A DNA stretch of 64,000 bases from Gammaproteobacteria bacterium (GCA_018970145.1 JAGWWY010000003.1:62001-126000); one strand, 5' to 3'. Positions 9,319-19,599 are shown, counted from the stretch's first letter. Notes: a model not told the origin generated them from the sequence alone. Made by a program: numbers and translations.

Positions 9319-9346
9319 CATCTATCGAAATCATCACATCTATCGA
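9319..9346. repeat. Direct repeat upstream of oxyR, possible autoregulatory site
   Basis: CATCTATCGA occurs twice, 18 bp apart (9319-9328 and 9337-9346), 29-56 bp before the oxyR start codon. Read on the oxyR strand each copy contains GATAG, the core of the OxyR half site ATAGntnnnanCTAT, but the spacing does not match the classic four-element site. Treat as a candidate. Confidence 0.4.
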
Positions 9347-9400
9347 CTGGTCTGTCGAGGGCATCGCTACCAAACTTCTCCACACCGGATTGCGGCGCCG

Positions 9401-9436
9401 GATTTCGACGCCCGATTTCGACGCCCGATTTCGACG
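9401..9436. repeat. 13-bp tandem repeat in the oxyR/YciI gap
   Basis: GATTTCGACGCCC is repeated twice perfectly (9401-9413, 9414-9426) and followed by a 10-bp partial copy (9427-9436). It lies in the 215-bp non-coding gap between the divergent oxyR and YciI genes, about 70-105 bp upstream of the latter. Apart from this and the direct repeat nearer oxyR, nothing else is recognisable in the gap. Confidence 0.8.
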
Positions 9437-9505
9437 GTTGATGAAGACTGGCGGGCTGCTATCCTGAACGAATCCCCCCGCCCGGTACGTCAGGAGTGAC
9501 CCACC

Positions 9506-9829
9506 ATGTCTTCGGCTTACGAAAAATCCGCCTATGTCGTGCTCTGTCGCGACGGGGTCACGGGCGCCACTGTGCGCGCAGCACAGACTGCGCCACACAT
9601 GGCTTACATCGAGAGCGTCATGGACGAGCTCAACGTGGCAGGTCCTTTGTACGACGAGAGTCGCGAACAGCCAATCGGTAGTCTGTATTGCCTGCAGACC
9701 CGCAGCTTGATGCGCGCCAAAGAAATCATCGAGAACGATCCCTACTTTCTGCATGGTGCATTTGAATCGGTCGAGTATTTTCCGCATCTACCGGCAGCCG
9801 GGCGGTATATCGGCGGCAAGATATGGTGA
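9506..9829 (+). CDS. YciI-like family protein
   Basis: A 107-residue small ferredoxin-like alpha-beta barrel protein of the YciI-related superfamily. The conserved histidine is in APHMAYIESVMD (about residues 31-42), and the FLHGAFESVEYFPH segment near 83-96 is the usual YciI-type C-terminal strand. The family includes a dechlorinase-like enzyme but most members have no known reaction. AGGAGT precedes the ATG at good spacing. Its last 7 bp overlap the start of the ATP-grasp gene, so it is probably the first gene of the Anbu cluster operon and not merely a neighbour. Confidence 0.85.
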   Translation: MSSAYEKSAYVVLCRDGVTGATVRAAQTAPHMAYIESVMDELNVAGPLYDESREQPIGSLYCLQTRSLMRAKEIIENDPYFLHGAFESVEYFPHLPAAGRYIGGKIW

Positions 9830-11250
9830 AGGAGGCGATTTTCGACGAGATGCACACCGCGGCCGGCGACGTACGAGCCCATTACCAAGCTTACGCCGAG
9901 TGGCTCGTGGAGACGCCCCCTGAGAGCATCGTCGAGAAGCGCAATGAAGCCGATACCTTGTTCCGCCGCGCGGGCATCACGTTCGCCGTCTACGGCGATG
10001 AAACCGGCACGGAACGATTGATCCCTTTCGACATCGTGCCGCGGATCATTCCGTCACCCGAGTGGGAGCTGTTGCAGCAGGGTTTGCGACAGCGCGTCAC
10101 GGCGCTCAACGCGTTCCTGCACGACGTGTATCACGATCAGGAGATTCTGCGCGCAGCGCGCATCCCCGCCGAGCAGGTACTTTGCAACGTGCAATACCGA
10201 CCTGAGATGCAAGGCATCGATTTGCCCATGGACGTGTATGCACATATCGCCGGTATCGATCTCGTGCGCGCAGGCCAGGGCGAGTATTACGTCCTCGAGG
10301 ACAATTTGCGTGTCCCGTCGGGTGTGTCGTACATGCTCGAAGATCGTAAAGCGATGATGCGATTATTTCCCGAGCTGTTCGCACGCTACTCGGTGTCGCC
10401 GGTCGAGCACTATCCCGATTTGTTACTCGAAACCCTGCGTAGCGTGGCGCCATCTGGCGTGCGTGATCCGGTGGTGGTGCTGCTGACACCGGGCGCCCAC
10501 AACAGTGCCTACTTCGAGCATGCATTTCTCGCGCAGCAGATGGGTATCGAGCTCGTCGAAGGGCAGGATTTATTCGTCGACGACGAGATCGTCTACATGC
10601 GTACGACTCAAGGTCCGCGCCGTGTCGATATCATTTATCGGCGCGTGGACGATGATTTTCTGGATCCGCTCGCCTTTCGTCCTGATTCCATGCTCGGCGT
10701 ACCCGGCTTGCTCACGGCGTATCGCGCCGGCCGTGTCGTCATTTCCAATGCGATCGGCACGGGGATCGCCGATGATAAATCGACCTATCCTTATGTACCG
10801 GAGATGGTTCGCTTCTATCTTGGCGAAGAGCCGATCCTGCAAAACGTGCCGACTTGGATTCTGCGTCGCGAAGAGGATCTCGAGCACGTGCTCGCCAATC
10901 TGTCGGATCTCGTCGTCAAAGAGGTGCACGGCGCGGGGGGCTACGGCATGTTGATCGGACCTTTGGCAACACAGGCAGAGATCGAAGCGTTTCGTTTGCG
11001 CATCCTCGCCGATCCCGCCCGCTACATCGCACAGCCCACGCTGGCGTTATCCGCCTGTCCCACCTTCGTCGAAGCGGGCTTGGCGCCCCGTCACGTCGAT
11101 CTGCGTCCCTTCGTGCTCTCTGGGCGCGATGTGACGATGGTTCCGGGCGGATTGACGCGGGTCGCGCTGCGCGAAGGGTCGCTGGTCGTAAACTCGTCGC
11201 AGGGGGGTGGCACCAAAGATACGTGGGTGCTCGAGCGCGCATTATGCTGA
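9823..11250 (+). CDS. Circularly permuted type 2 ATP-grasp protein
   Basis: A 475-residue member of the circularly permuted ATP-grasp family (formerly DUF404/DUF407). It is expected to be an ATP-dependent carboxylate-amine ligase. Landmarks are [19 protein letters not shown] (about 157-175), the [15 protein letters not shown] glycine-rich nucleotide loop (about 366-380), and a C-terminal [13 protein letters not shown]. Families of this type are encoded with an alpha-E protein, a transglutaminase and the Anbu peptidase, all of which follow here; a role in making and removing a peptide tag or small peptide has been proposed for such clusters. Its final codons overlap the alpha-E gene start by 7 bp. 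Confidence 0.93.
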   Translation: MVKEAIFDEMHTAAGDVRAHYQAYAEWLVETPPESIVEKRNEADTLFRRAGITFAVYGDETGTERLIPFDIVPRIIPSPEWELLQQGLRQRVTALNAFLHDVYHDQEILRAARIPAEQVLCNVQYRPEMQGIDLPMDVYAHIAGIDLVRAGQGEYYVLEDNLRVPSGVSYMLEDRKAMMRLFPELFARYSVSPVEHYPDLLLETLRSVAPSGVRDPVVVLLTPGAHNSAYFEHAFLAQQMGIELVEGQDLFVDDEIVYMRTTQGPRRVDIIYRRVDDDFLDPLAFRPDSMLGVPGLLTAYRAGRVVISNAIGTGIADDKSTYPYVPEMVRFYLGEEPILQNVPTWILRREEDLEHVLANLSDLVVKEVHGAGGYGMLIGPLATQAEIEAFRLRILADPARYIAQPTLALSACPTFVEAGLAPRHVDLRPFVLSGRDVTMVPGGLTRVALREGSLVVNSSQGGGTKDTWVLERALC

Positions 11251-12194
11251 GCCGCACAGCAGATCATTTGTATTGGATGGCGAGATACACCGAGCGAGCC
11301 GAAAATCTTGCGCGTATGTTGGATGTGAATTGCCGCATGACGCTGCTGCGCCAAGAGGAAGACATCACTCGCAAGCGATGGGCTTCAACGCTCGCGACAG
11401 TCGGTCAGATCGATGCCTATCTCGCTGCTCGTGACACCATCACCCAAGATGCCGCCATTGAATGGATTACGTTCGAGCACGCCAACCCAGGCAGCATCGA
11501 ACGTTGTCTCGATCGGGCGCGGGAAAATGCGCACGCCGTTCGCGGCACGCTGACCTCCGAGACCTGGGAAACGCTGAACGCGACGTGGCTTGAGCTGAAG
11601 CGCCACAAGCGCGTTGCGGTTCGTAGACAAAATACCGGTGATTTTTTCGAATGGGTCAAGTTCAGATCGCACCTGGCGCGAGGTGTCATCCAAGGTACGA
11701 TGTTGCATGACGAGGCACTCGAGTTCACCTTGCTCGGCACTTATCTCGAGCGTGCGGACAACACGGCGCGCATCCTCGACGCCCGTTTTGAACTCCTGAT
11801 GCCCGATGCGGCCGCGCCCGATGCCGCAGTCGACTATTACGAGTGGAGCGCCTTGTTGCGATCCGTATCGGCATTCGAGGTCTACCGAAAAGTGTATCGC
11901 GATCTCATTACACCGCGACGGGTCGCCGAGCTTTTGATCTTTCACGAGGCCATGCCGCGCTCTTTACGGCATTGCACACATCGCGTTCACCAGACGCTGG
12001 TAAGAGTCGCCAATGCGCGATCAGGCGAAACCACGCGCCGTTCCGGCGAGATCCAGGCGGCTCTGCAATATGGGCGTATCGACGAAGTGCTGGATGTTGG
12101 TGTTCGCGGATACCTTGCCAGCTTCTTGTCTCGAACCAGCGATCTTGGCGCACGCATCGCTCACGACTTTCTTCTGTCCGAGGCTACGGTCTGA
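11244..12194 (+). CDS. Alpha-E domain protein (DUF403)
   Basis: A 316-residue mostly helical protein of the alpha-E family. The diagnostic N-terminus [20 protein letters not shown] and the later FTLLGTYLERADNTARILD (about 167-185) are both present. The ATG at 11244 is chosen because the family motif starts there and because it overlaps the ATP-grasp stop by 7 bp. The biochemical role is undefined; genome context always ties it to circularly permuted ATP-grasp proteins, sometimes as one fused chain, so it is likely a partner or second half of the ligase. Confidence 0.92.
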   Translation: MLSRTADHLYWMARYTERAENLARMLDVNCRMTLLRQEEDITRKRWASTLATVGQIDAYLAARDTITQDAAIEWITFEHANPGSIERCLDRARENAHAVRGTLTSETWETLNATWLELKRHKRVAVRRQNTGDFFEWVKFRSHLARGVIQGTMLHDEALEFTLLGTYLERADNTARILDARFELLMPDAAAPDAAVDYYEWSALLRSVSAFEVYRKVYRDLITPRRVAELLIFHEAMPRSLRHCTHRVHQTLVRVANARSGETTRRSGEIQAALQYGRIDEVLDVGVRGYLASFLSRTSDLGARIAHDFLLSEATV

Positions 12195-12195
12195 G

Positions 12196-13053
12196 ATGTT
12201 GCTGCATATCGAACACGAAACGATCTATCGTTACGATCGGCCCGTCAACCACAGCGTTCAGAGTCTGCGGTTAACGCCACGCACCGAGGCCGGCCAACGA
12301 GTATTGAACTGGCAGCTGCAAACACCTGGACAGAAATCCGAGCAAGTCGATGCGCACGGCAATGTGATGCACTTGCTCACGATCGACGAGCCGCATGTCG
12401 AGATTCGAATCCATGTCAACGGAACCGTCGAAACGGAGTCGGTCGCTGATGCAACTCCCTCGAACCGAGGTCGTTTGTCGCCGTTGGTGTATCTGCCGGA
12501 AACGACATTGACGCGGGCCGATGACGCGCTGCGGTCTTTCGCGCAGTGCTTTGGGAAGCATCCGCTCGAACGAGACGAGGTATTGGCTCTGGCTGAGACG
12601 ATTCGTGAGCACGTTGAATACGTGCCCGGCTCGACTGACGTATCGGACTCCGCAGCCGGTGTTTTCGCATTACGTCGTGGTGTTTGCCAGGATCACGCGC
12701 ACATCATGCTCGCTTGCTGCCGTAACCTCGGTGTGCCAGCGCGATATGTGAGTGGCTATCTGTTGACCGAGCGCGACGATCACATCGCAAGTCATGCTTG
12801 GGTCGACGTATGGTTGAACGAGTCGCAACGCTGGTTCGCCGTCGACGTCACGAACGGTGTCCCGGGCGGTTCTCATCATTGTCGCCTCGCTGTCGGGCGC
12901 GATTATCTCGACGCTTGTCCCGTGCGAGGCGTCCGTCGTGGTGGTGGCGCGGAAACCATGGCGGCCACGGTCGCGGTATCGTCCGATGAGGTACCGCGCC
13001 GTAGCGCTGCGCCGCGACCACGTTTGCTGCAACAACGACAGGCCCAGCAGTAA
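12196..13053 (+). CDS. Transglutaminase-like cysteine peptidase, Anbu cluster
   Basis: A 285-residue bacterial transglutaminase-like protein. The N-terminal beta domain begins MLLHIEHETIYRYDRPV, and the Cys-His-Asp triad is read as Cys in RRGVCQDHAHIML, His in IASHAWVDVW and Asp in FAVDVTNG. The ATG at 12196 directly follows the alpha-E stop (1-nt gap). Relatives in these clusters are thought to act as peptidases or amidases, not cross-linkers, and could trim or remove the product of the ATP-grasp ligase. That pairing is inference from conserved context. Confidence 0.93.
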   Translation: MLLHIEHETIYRYDRPVNHSVQSLRLTPRTEAGQRVLNWQLQTPGQKSEQVDAHGNVMHLLTIDEPHVEIRIHVNGTVETESVADATPSNRGRLSPLVYLPETTLTRADDALRSFAQCFGKHPLERDEVLALAETIREHVEYVPGSTDVSDSAAGVFALRRGVCQDHAHIMLACCRNLGVPARYVSGYLLTERDDHIASHAWVDVWLNESQRWFAVDVTNGVPGGSHHCRLAVGRDYLDACPVRGVRRGGGAETMAATVAVSSDEVPRRSAAPRPRLLQQRQAQQ

Positions 13054-13069
13054 CACAGTAGAATCAGTC

Positions 13070-13795
13070 ATGACTTATTGCGTCGCCACGCTACTCGATA
13101 CCGGCCTCGTCTTTCTTTCGGACTCGCGCACCAACGCCGGTGTTGATCACGTCAACACTTTTCGTAAGATGCACGCGTTCGAGCGTTCGGGCGATCGCGT
13201 ACTCGTTTTGATGACCTCCGGCAACCTTGCTGTCTCGCAAGCGGTCGTGCACGAATTGCACGAGTGTATTGCCCAAGCGAACGCTCGCAGTCTCTTCAGT
13301 GTCAAAAGCGCGTTCGAGGCAGCGGCGTTGGTTGGTGAGACCTTGCGCGCCGTACATCATCGTGATGCCGCCTCGTTGAAGGAACACGGTATTGACTTCA
13401 ATGCGGCCTTCATACTCGGTGGTCAGATTCGAGGCGAAGCACCGAGACTGTTTCATGTCTACGCCGCCGGCAACTTCATCGAAGCGACCGAAGACACGCC
13501 GTATTTCCAGATCGGTGAGTCGAAGTACGGCAAGCCGATCCTCGACCGAGTTATCACGCGGTCTTCGAGCATCGCCGAGGCCACCAAGTGTGCGTTGATC
13601 TCGATGGACTCGACGATCCGTTCCAATTTGTCTGTCGGGCTGCCGCTTGATCTGATCTGCGTGCGCCGCGATGCCCTGAAAGTTCAGCTACACCGCAGCA
13701 TCACGGCCGAGGACGAATACTTCCGCATGATCCGCTCTGGCTGGGGCGATAGTTTGCGACACGCCTTCCACACCCTGCCCAATCCGACTTTCTGA
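13070..13795 (+). CDS. Anbu, proteasome-related peptidase (bacterial proteasome homologue)
   Basis: A 241-residue N-terminal-nucleophile hydrolase of the Anbu (ancestral beta subunit) family related to HslV and proteasome beta subunits. It starts MTYCVATLLDTGLVFLSDSRTNAGV; removal of Met would expose Thr as nucleophile, and the SDSRTNAG and LMTSGNLA motifs are typical. The start at 13070 is 16 bp after the transglutaminase stop and is the family start. Anbu proteins assemble into open ring or helical particles and their substrates are unknown. It ends the five-gene cluster and converges on the RND pump gene. Confidence 0.94.
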   Translation: MTYCVATLLDTGLVFLSDSRTNAGVDHVNTFRKMHAFERSGDRVLVLMTSGNLAVSQAVVHELHECIAQANARSLFSVKSAFEAAALVGETLRAVHHRDAASLKEHGIDFNAAFILGGQIRGEAPRLFHVYAAGNFIEATEDTPYFQIGESKYGKPILDRVITRSSSIAEATKCALISMDSTIRSNLSVGLPLDLICVRRDALKVQLHRSITAEDEYFRMIRSGWGDSLRHAFHTLPNPTF

Positions 13796-13825
13796 AGTGA
13801 GTGCGCCGCGCCTGGCTGATCGTGC

Positions 13826-16800
13826 TTAGAGTTTCGCGGCACGTTCCTCGGTGGTGGCACCGAGTAGACGATCAACCAGACGAGTCGTGTGATCACTCGG
13901 TTTGGTGCGCTTGGCAACGAGCGAATAAACAGCCGGTACCACGAAGAGCGTCAAGAAGACCGAGACAATCGTTCCATAGAACACGACAATGCCGATCGGC
14001 AGTCGCTGCTCTGCACCTGCACCCGTTGCCAACAGAAAAGGGATAGCACCAAAAGCCGTGCACAAGCTCGTCATCAAGACGGGCCGCAAGCGTGTTACCG
14101 AAGCCTCGATGATCGCTTCGTGGAATTCTTTGCCGCGATCGCGTAATTGGTTGGCAAATTCGACAATTAGCACGCCGTTTTTAGCGGCAATGCCGATCAA
14201 CATCACAACAGCGATCTGACTGAAGATATTGATGCTCATGCCGTGAACTTTCAGCCCGAACACGGCACCGAGCATGGCGAGCGGAACGGTGACCATGATG
14301 ATCGCCGGGTGTACAAAGCTCTCGAACTGGGCGGCGAGCACCAAGAATACGATCACCACTGCGAATAACAGCGTGATCCACAGTTGGCCGCCGCTGCGAA
14401 CGTAGTCGGCAGATTCACCGTCCCACATCAAAGTGGCGCCCGCGGGCAGTTCTTTGCGCACGGTTTCCTCAAACCACTCGACAGCCTCGCCCATCGTGTA
14501 CTCCTCAGCGAGATCCGCACGAATCTCGACGGCACGCAGACGATTGAATCGGCTAAGTTCGGTGGCACTTGCTGTCTCGGTCAATCGGACGATACTCGAT
14601 AACGGCACGAGTTCGCCGGTGCGATCGGAGCGAACCTGCAGATTCGTGAGATCTGTCGTCGTGGCGCGCTCATCGGGGCGGCCCTGCAGCACGACGTTAT
14701 ATTCGCGACCCCGATCGATAAAAGTCGTCACGATGCGTGAACCAAGCATCGTTTCGAGCGTGCGTCCGACCGTTTGCAGCGAGACACCGAGATCCGCCGC
14801 ACGATCGCGATCAATGGCTACTTTGATCTGTGGTTTGCGGGGGCGGTAGTTGCTCTCGACACCCGTAAGCCCCGGATTTTTCTCGGCGAGAGCGACGAGT
14901 TGATCCGACCATTTGGCAAGACTCTCGTAGTCCGGCCCACCGATCACGGCTTGTACAGGTGAGCCGAAACCACCTCGCAGCGCACCCGGCAGGATGGCGG
15001 TCGCGCGCACGCCGGCCAGACTCGCGAGCTCCTTGCGTAATGCGCCCGCGATGTCTTGCGCAGAGCGTTCGCGCTCGTTCCAGGGTTTGAGCACCATGAT
15101 GACTCGCGCGGTTGTCACTTCACCGCCGCCGCCCCAACCACCTGGTACACGCAGCGAAACGCGTTGGATATCGCCGAACTGCATTTGTTGGTTGACGATC
15201 GTTTCCAGCTTGCGACCGTATTCAGCGGTGTATTCGAAACTTGAGCCCTCGGGTGCCTGCAATGTGATGAAGATACGCCCGACATCGGCACTCGGTGCGA
15301 ACTCCTCGGGAATCGCGCGGAACGTCAGCAACCCGAGCAGACTCAAGCCCAGCACGGAACTGACGATCAACAGCGGGCGACGGTTGAGTTGTCGCAGGCG
15401 CCGCTCGTAAATGTCAGCGAGTTTTTTGAAGAAACGTTCGACGGCTTTTGCGAATCGGCCGTGCTTCATGTCGCGCTCGGGCGGAAGACGCGATGCGAGC
15501 ATGGGCGTGAGGGTCAAAGCCACGAGCGCGGAGAACAAGACCGCAGCGGCAAGCGTGAGACCGAATTCGCGGAACAAGCGGCCGACGTCACCCGGCAGGA
15601 ACGAGATCGGCACGAACACGGCAACCAGGGTGAGCGTAGTCGCGATCACCGCGAAACCGATTTCGCGGCTGCCGCGGATTGCAGCCACCATCTGCGGTTC
15701 GTCGAGCTCTGCGCGGCGATGGATGTTCTCCAGCACGACGATGGAGTCGTCGACGACGAGACCGATGGCAAGCACGATACCGAGCAGGGTCAGCACGTTA
15801 ATGGAGTAGTCGAGCGCGTAAACCGCCATGAAACCGGCGATGACGGACACGGGGATGGTCACGGCCGGGATGATGGTCGTACGCAGTGTGCCGAGGAAGC
15901 CGTAAATCACGATCAGCACCGACACGAATGCGAAGATCACGGCGATCAAGACTTCGCGCAACGCCGCTTCGATCGCGACACCGTTATCCACGTTGACGAC
16001 GATCGCGGCCCCTTCGGGCAGGTCCGCTTGGATGCGATCGACCTCAGCGCGCACGCCTTGCACGAGTTCGAGCACATTGGCCTTCGACTGCGCCTCGATG
16101 CCGATGCCGACACCGGCACGACCGTTGGTGCGGAACAGGGAACGATCGTTCTCGGCCTCGAGACGGACTTGGGCGACCTCGCCGAGACGGACCAGATGAC
16201 CTTCAGGGCCTTTGCCGATCACGAGATTACGGAAATCATTTTCGTCGTCGAGCCCGACCTCGGTGCGCAGCGAGAATTCGCGCTGGATCGATTCGATACG
16301 ACCTGCAGGCAATTCGATATTCTCGCGGCGTAGTGCCGATTCGATGTCGCTGACGGTGAGCGAGCGAGCGGCGAGCGACTGTCGATCGATCCAGACGCGC
16401 ATCGCTGCCCGGCGCGCGCCACTGAGCGAGGCACGCGCGACACCCGGCACTGTGGATAAACGATCCACGATGTATCGCTCGGCATAATCGGTGACCTCGA
16501 GCTCAGTCATGTTCTCCGAGTTGAAACTTAGGAACATGACCGCCTCGGCGGTCGAATCCGACTTGGCGATCTGCGGCGGATCTGCCTCTGGCGGAAGTTG
16601 TTGCAGAACGCGCGAAATACGGTCGCGGATATCGTTGGCCGCTGCGTCGATGTCGCGCTCGACGTCGAATTCGATACGGATACTCGAGCGCTCGTCACGA
16701 CTATCCGACTCGATCTTCAGGACGCCTTCGATGCCCGCGATACGATCCTCGATTACCTGGGTGATCTTGTTCTCGACCACGTTGGCTGACGCGCCGCGAT

Positions 16801-16951
16801 AAGTCGTCTCGATCGAGACAACCGGGCGATTGATGTCGGGATACTCACGCAACGGCAATCGGTCGAGCGCGACGAGTCCGAAGATAACGAGTAGCGCACT
16901 CAACACCGTCGCAAAAACGGGACGACGAACGCAAAACTCCGAGATATTCAT
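13826..16951 (-). CDS. RND efflux transporter, inner-membrane permease (HAE1 type)
   Basis: A 1041-residue proton-driven RND permease with the canonical start [22 protein letters not shown], 12 membrane segments in two halves and two large periplasmic loops. The proton-relay aspartates appear in [15 protein letters not shown] (about 397-411), and the second half has [15 protein letters not shown]. The length matches MexB/AcrB-type multidrug pumps. The start overlaps the stop of the adaptor gene by 4 bp. No outer-membrane TolC-like gene is in the operon, so a TolC encoded elsewhere is presumably used. Substrate specificity is not deducible. Confidence 0.95.
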   Translation of the reverse strand: MNISEFCVRRPVFATVLSALLVIFGLVALDRLPLREYPDINRPVVSIETTYRGASANVVENKITQVIEDRIAGIEGVLKIESDSRDERSSIRIEFDVERDIDAAANDIRDRISRVLQQLPPEADPPQIAKSDSTAEAVMFLSFNSENMTELEVTDYAERYIVDRLSTVPGVARASLSGARRAAMRVWIDRQSLAARSLTVSDIESALRRENIELPAGRIESIQREFSLRTEVGLDDENDFRNLVIGKGPEGHLVRLGEVAQVRLEAENDRSLFRTNGRAGVGIGIEAQSKANVLELVQGVRAEVDRIQADLPEGAAIVVNVDNGVAIEAALREVLIAVIFAFVSVLIVIYGFLGTLRTTIIPAVTIPVSVIAGFMAVYALDYSINVLTLLGIVLAIGLVVDDSIVVLENIHRRAELDEPQMVAAIRGSREIGFAVIATTLTLVAVFVPISFLPGDVGRLFREFGLTLAAAVLFSALVALTLTPMLASRLPPERDMKHGRFAKAVERFFKKLADIYERRLRQLNRRPLLIVSSVLGLSLLGLLTFRAIPEEFAPSADVGRIFITLQAPEGSSFEYTAEYGRKLETIVNQQMQFGDIQRVSLRVPGGWGGGGEVTTARVIMVLKPWNERERSAQDIAGALRKELASLAGVRATAILPGALRGGFGSPVQAVIGGPDYESLAKWSDQLVALAEKNPGLTGVESNYRPRKPQIKVAIDRDRAADLGVSLQTVGRTLETMLGSRIVTTFIDRGREYNVVLQGRPDERATTTDLTNLQVRSDRTGELVPLSSIVRLTETASATELSRFNRLRAVEIRADLAEEYTMGEAVEWFEETVRKELPAGATLMWDGESADYVRSGGQLWITLLFAVVIVFLVLAAQFESFVHPAIIMVTVPLAMLGAVFGLKVHGMSINIFSQIAVVMLIGIAAKNGVLIVEFANQLRDRGKEFHEAIIEASVTRLRPVLMTSLCTAFGAIPFLLATGAGAEQRLPIGIVVFYGTIVSVFLTLFVVPAVYSLVAKRTKPSDHTTRLVDRLLGATTEERAAKL

Positions 16952-18021
16952 GAGCGCGCCGTTGCCGCCACGCGAGCGCCGTCGCGGATACGCTGCATCC
17001 CCTCGACGATGAGCGTTTCGTTACCGGCGAGTCCACTCGTGACGGCGACGCTACCCGGTTCACGACCGCCGATGCTCACCTCACGGCGTTTCGCTTCGCC
17101 GTCTTCGACCACGAAGACGTAGGTGCGACCTTGTTCCGGTACCAAAGCTTCTTCCGGGATCATCAAGGTCGGTTTCTCGGTGCCGCGTACGCGTACCTTC
17201 ATGAAAAGCCCAGGTTTGATATCGCCGTCGGAGTTCGGCAGCTCGGCGCGCACCGTGACCGACCGAGTCACCGGATCGATACGCGAGTCGATCGCGCTGA
17301 TCTTGCCGGTGAACACACGCTCGCCCAACCCTTCAGCCACGGCTTCGACGGTGAGTCCCGGCTGGAGATCGTTGAGATAGGTCTGCGATACCGAGAACTC
17401 GAGCTTGATGACCGAGGTGTCATCCAGCGTGGTGATGACGCTACCTGGGTTGACGAGACCACCCGGCGAAACGCGACGAAAGCCCGTGCGGCCGTCGAAC
17501 GGCGCACGGATCACCGTGTCGGCTAGTCGCGCCCTCGCTGCGCTCGCACGCGCCTCGTCTGTTTTGACGGCCGTTTCGAGTTGATCGAGCTGTGCTTTGG
17601 ACAGCGCCTGTGTCACCGACAGATCACGACCGCGATTGAATTGGTTGCGGCTTTCGATCAAGTTGGCTTCGGCCTCGGCGAGTGCGGCTGCCGTTTGAGC
17701 GCGGTCGAATTCCACGAGCACGGCACCGGTTGCAACACGCTGGCCCTCGGTGAAGCGAATGGCCGTGATCGTATTGGTCGATTTTGAGGTGACCTCGACA
17801 GATTCTTTGGCGAGCGCCGTGCCGACGGCCTCGATCACGACGCCGAAGGGACGTGTCTCCATCTTACCGGTGACGACAGCGGGCGGCGCCCCGCCCGGAC
17901 TACCTGGACCACCGAAGCTGCCACCCGGTCGTGCGCCGCCAGGGGCAGGAGACTCGGCGCACGCAGTCAGCGCGAGAGTGACGGCGAGCAAAGTCAGTCG
18001 GAACCGGGTTACGGTGGGCAT
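16948..18021 (-). CDS. RND efflux periplasmic adaptor (membrane fusion protein)
   Basis: A 357-residue HlyD-type adaptor with a lipoprotein signal (hydrophobic run then LTAC, so the Cys about 20 residues in is the likely acylation site). The order is lipoyl half-motif, an alpha-helical hairpin rich in Ala/Glu near 95-150, the second lipoyl half (RAPFDGRTGFRRVSPGGLV), then a beta barrel. A TTG 21 bp upstream could add seven residues; the ATG at 18021 is preferred. The operon order adaptor-permease is the usual one. It has 122 bp upstream to the next gene, enough for its promoter, in which I see no clear operator. Confidence 0.93.
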   Translation of the reverse strand: MPTVTRFRLTLLAVTLALTACAESPAPGGARPGGSFGGPGSPGGAPPAVVTGKMETRPFGVVIEAVGTALAKESVEVTSKSTNTITAIRFTEGQRVATGAVLVEFDRAQTAAALAEAEANLIESRNQFNRGRDLSVTQALSKAQLDQLETAVKTDEARASAARARLADTVIRAPFDGRTGFRRVSPGGLVNPGSVITTLDDTSVIKLEFSVSQTYLNDLQPGLTVEAVAEGLGERVFTGKISAIDSRIDPVTRSVTVRAELPNSDGDIKPGLFMKVRVRGTEKPTLMIPEEALVPEQGRTYVFVVEDGEAKRREVSIGGREPGSVAVTSGLAGNETLIVEGMQRIRDGARVAATARS

Positions 18022-18143
18022 GATGAGAGGCCTGCTGATCAAAGAATACCCGGCGAGTCGGGGGGCGGATTTTAGCCTATTCCCGACGCTCAGCGAGACG
18101 GTAACTCCCGTGAGGACGTATTACCGACACCGATTCGTCATGA

Positions 18144-19100
18144 TCAGATCACCCGACCGCGTCGACCGCCGCGGCGCCAATCGAGAATATTAGCGGCGAT
18201 TTCATCGAGGCAGCGCTGCCTAGCCTCACGCGCGGCCCAAGCCGTGTGGGGTGTCACGATGAGATTACGCAGATCCTTGGCGAACAGCGGACTCCCGGAC
18301 ACGGGCGGTTCTGCCGGGAGCACGTCGATAGCGGCGCCGCCAAGGCGGCCAGCACGCAGTGCTGCCGCGAGCGCCTCGAGATCGACGAGCGCGCCACGGG
18401 CCGTATTGATGAGGATCGCATCGCGCTTCATGAGCGAGAGACGTCGGGTGTCGAGCAGATGGCGGGTTTGTTCGGTCAAGGGGCAGTGCAGCGAGACGAC
18501 ATCCGCCTGTCGGAGCATCTCATCAAGATCGACTCGCCCGGCTTGCGCCGTCTCACCGGGACGATTGGCGATCAGCACTTTCATGCCGAGCGCATTTTGA
18601 CAGGCATTGGCAAACGCTTGACCGAGCACGCCGTGACCTACGATGCCGAGTGTCAACCCGTGCAGCTCTCGAATCGGATGGGACAGTAGCGTGAAATGCT
18701 GACTGCGAGACCATGTGCCATCAACCGCCATTTGCGAATATTCGCGCAAGCGATGTGTGAGCATCAGCAGCGTACCGAGCGCATGCTGCACGACCGACAC
18801 GGTGCAATAGTCACGGATATTACACACGGCGATATCTCGCTCAGCGGCGGCGACGAGATCGATATTGTTCGTACCAGTCGCCGAAAGAGCGATTAGTCGC
18901 AATTTCGGAGATGCCGCGATCACTTCGGAGGTGATCTTGAGTTTGTTGAGTAACACAATCTCGCAGTCCCGTATGGCATCAACGACGTCCGGTTGCGGTG
19001 TGTTGGGCAGTAATCGCAGACCCGGCGCACTGGCTTGCAACGTAGTCGGATCGAGATCACCGTCGTCGACGGTCGAGTAATCTAAGAAAACGGCCGACAT
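18144..19100 (-). CDS. D-2-hydroxyacid dehydrogenase (glycerate dehydrogenase-like)
   Basis: A 318-residue NAD-dependent oxidoreductase of the D-isomer-specific 2-hydroxyacid dehydrogenase family. The nucleotide-binding motif is GIVGHGVLGQAFANA (about 153-167). The catalytic residues are Arg in NTARGALVD, Glu in VLPAEPP and His in TPHTAWA. The pattern is closest to hydroxypyruvate/glycerate dehydrogenases. It is the last gene of a leftward operon with MaoC and a nitrilase-like gene (gaps 13 and 3 bp), which implies use in a degradation pathway and not serine metabolism; that is inference. Confidence 0.9.
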   Translation of the reverse strand: MSAVFLDYSTVDDGDLDPTTLQASAPGLRLLPNTPQPDVVDAIRDCEIVLLNKLKITSEVIAASPKLRLIALSATGTNNIDLVAAAERDIAVCNIRDYCTVSVVQHALGTLLMLTHRLREYSQMAVDGTWSRSQHFTLLSHPIRELHGLTLGIVGHGVLGQAFANACQNALGMKVLIANRPGETAQAGRVDLDEMLRQADVVSLHCPLTEQTRHLLDTRRLSLMKRDAILINTARGALVDLEALAAALRAGRLGGAAIDVLPAEPPVSGSPLFAKDLRNLIVTPHTAWAAREARQRCLDEIAANILDWRRGGRRGRVI

Positions 19101-19113
19101 ACTCGGAGCGCCT

Positions 19114-19596
19114 TCAGAAGAAGAGCCGCATCACGGTCTCGGCGATGCATGCGGGTTTGGTCTCACCTTCGATCTCGACTTGGTATTGCTCGGTGATTTG
19201 CAATACCGCTGCTGCCACCGGCTCGACGGCTACCAGTGTGAAGCGACCTCGGATGCGCGAGTCGACGCGAACGGCGTTCGGGAATCGTAATTTATTGAGG
19301 CCGTAGTTGATCACGCTGTGCACACCAGGCGCATAGGGCTTGCTCTCATCCACGAGTCCGCGCAACGGTACCAGCAGAGACAGGGTGAGGTAGCCGTGCG
19401 CGATCGCTTTGCCGTATGGAGATTCTTTGGCGGCACGTTCGGCGTCAGTGTGTATCCATTGATGATCGTCCGTCGCCTTGGCGAACTGGTTGATGCGATC
19501 TTGGGTGATCAGCATCCAGTCGCTGACATGGATTTCCTGACCTACCTTGGTTTGCAAATCGGCGAGAGCCGCGCTGATGGCCGTGTTATCCGACAT
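19114..19596 (-). CDS. MaoC-family hot-dog hydratase
   Basis: A 160-residue protein of the MaoC/(R)-specific enoyl-CoA hydratase family. The hydratase-2 signature is seen in FAKATDDHQWIHTDAERA (about 38-55) with the catalytic Asp/His pair, followed by GKAIAHGYLTLSLLVPL (about 63-79). It would add water to a trans-2-enoyl-CoA, giving a (R)-3-hydroxyacyl-CoA. It lies between the nitrilase-like and dehydrogenase genes with very short gaps, so all three are probably co-transcribed. Confidence 0.9.
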   Translation of the reverse strand: MSDNTAISAALADLQTKVGQEIHVSDWMLITQDRINQFAKATDDHQWIHTDAERAAKESPYGKAIAHGYLTLSLLVPLRGLVDESKPYAPGVHSVINYGLNKLRFPNAVRVDSRIRGRFTLVAVEPVAAAVLQITEQYQVEIEGETKPACIAETVMRLFF

Positions 19597-19599
19597 CGC

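Noticed and set aside
9319-9346. A full classical OxyR binding site in the oxyR promoter
   Set aside because: Only GATAG-like cores are present and the copies are 18 bp apart, not the 22 bp between matching elements of the four-element consensus, so it is listed only as a candidate.
15389-16333. A 314-codon open frame on the plus strand rich in His, Asp and Glu
   Set aside because: It is fully antisense to the RND permease gene, whose protein is well conserved; the composition is what the complementary strand of such a gene gives, and no family motif is seen.
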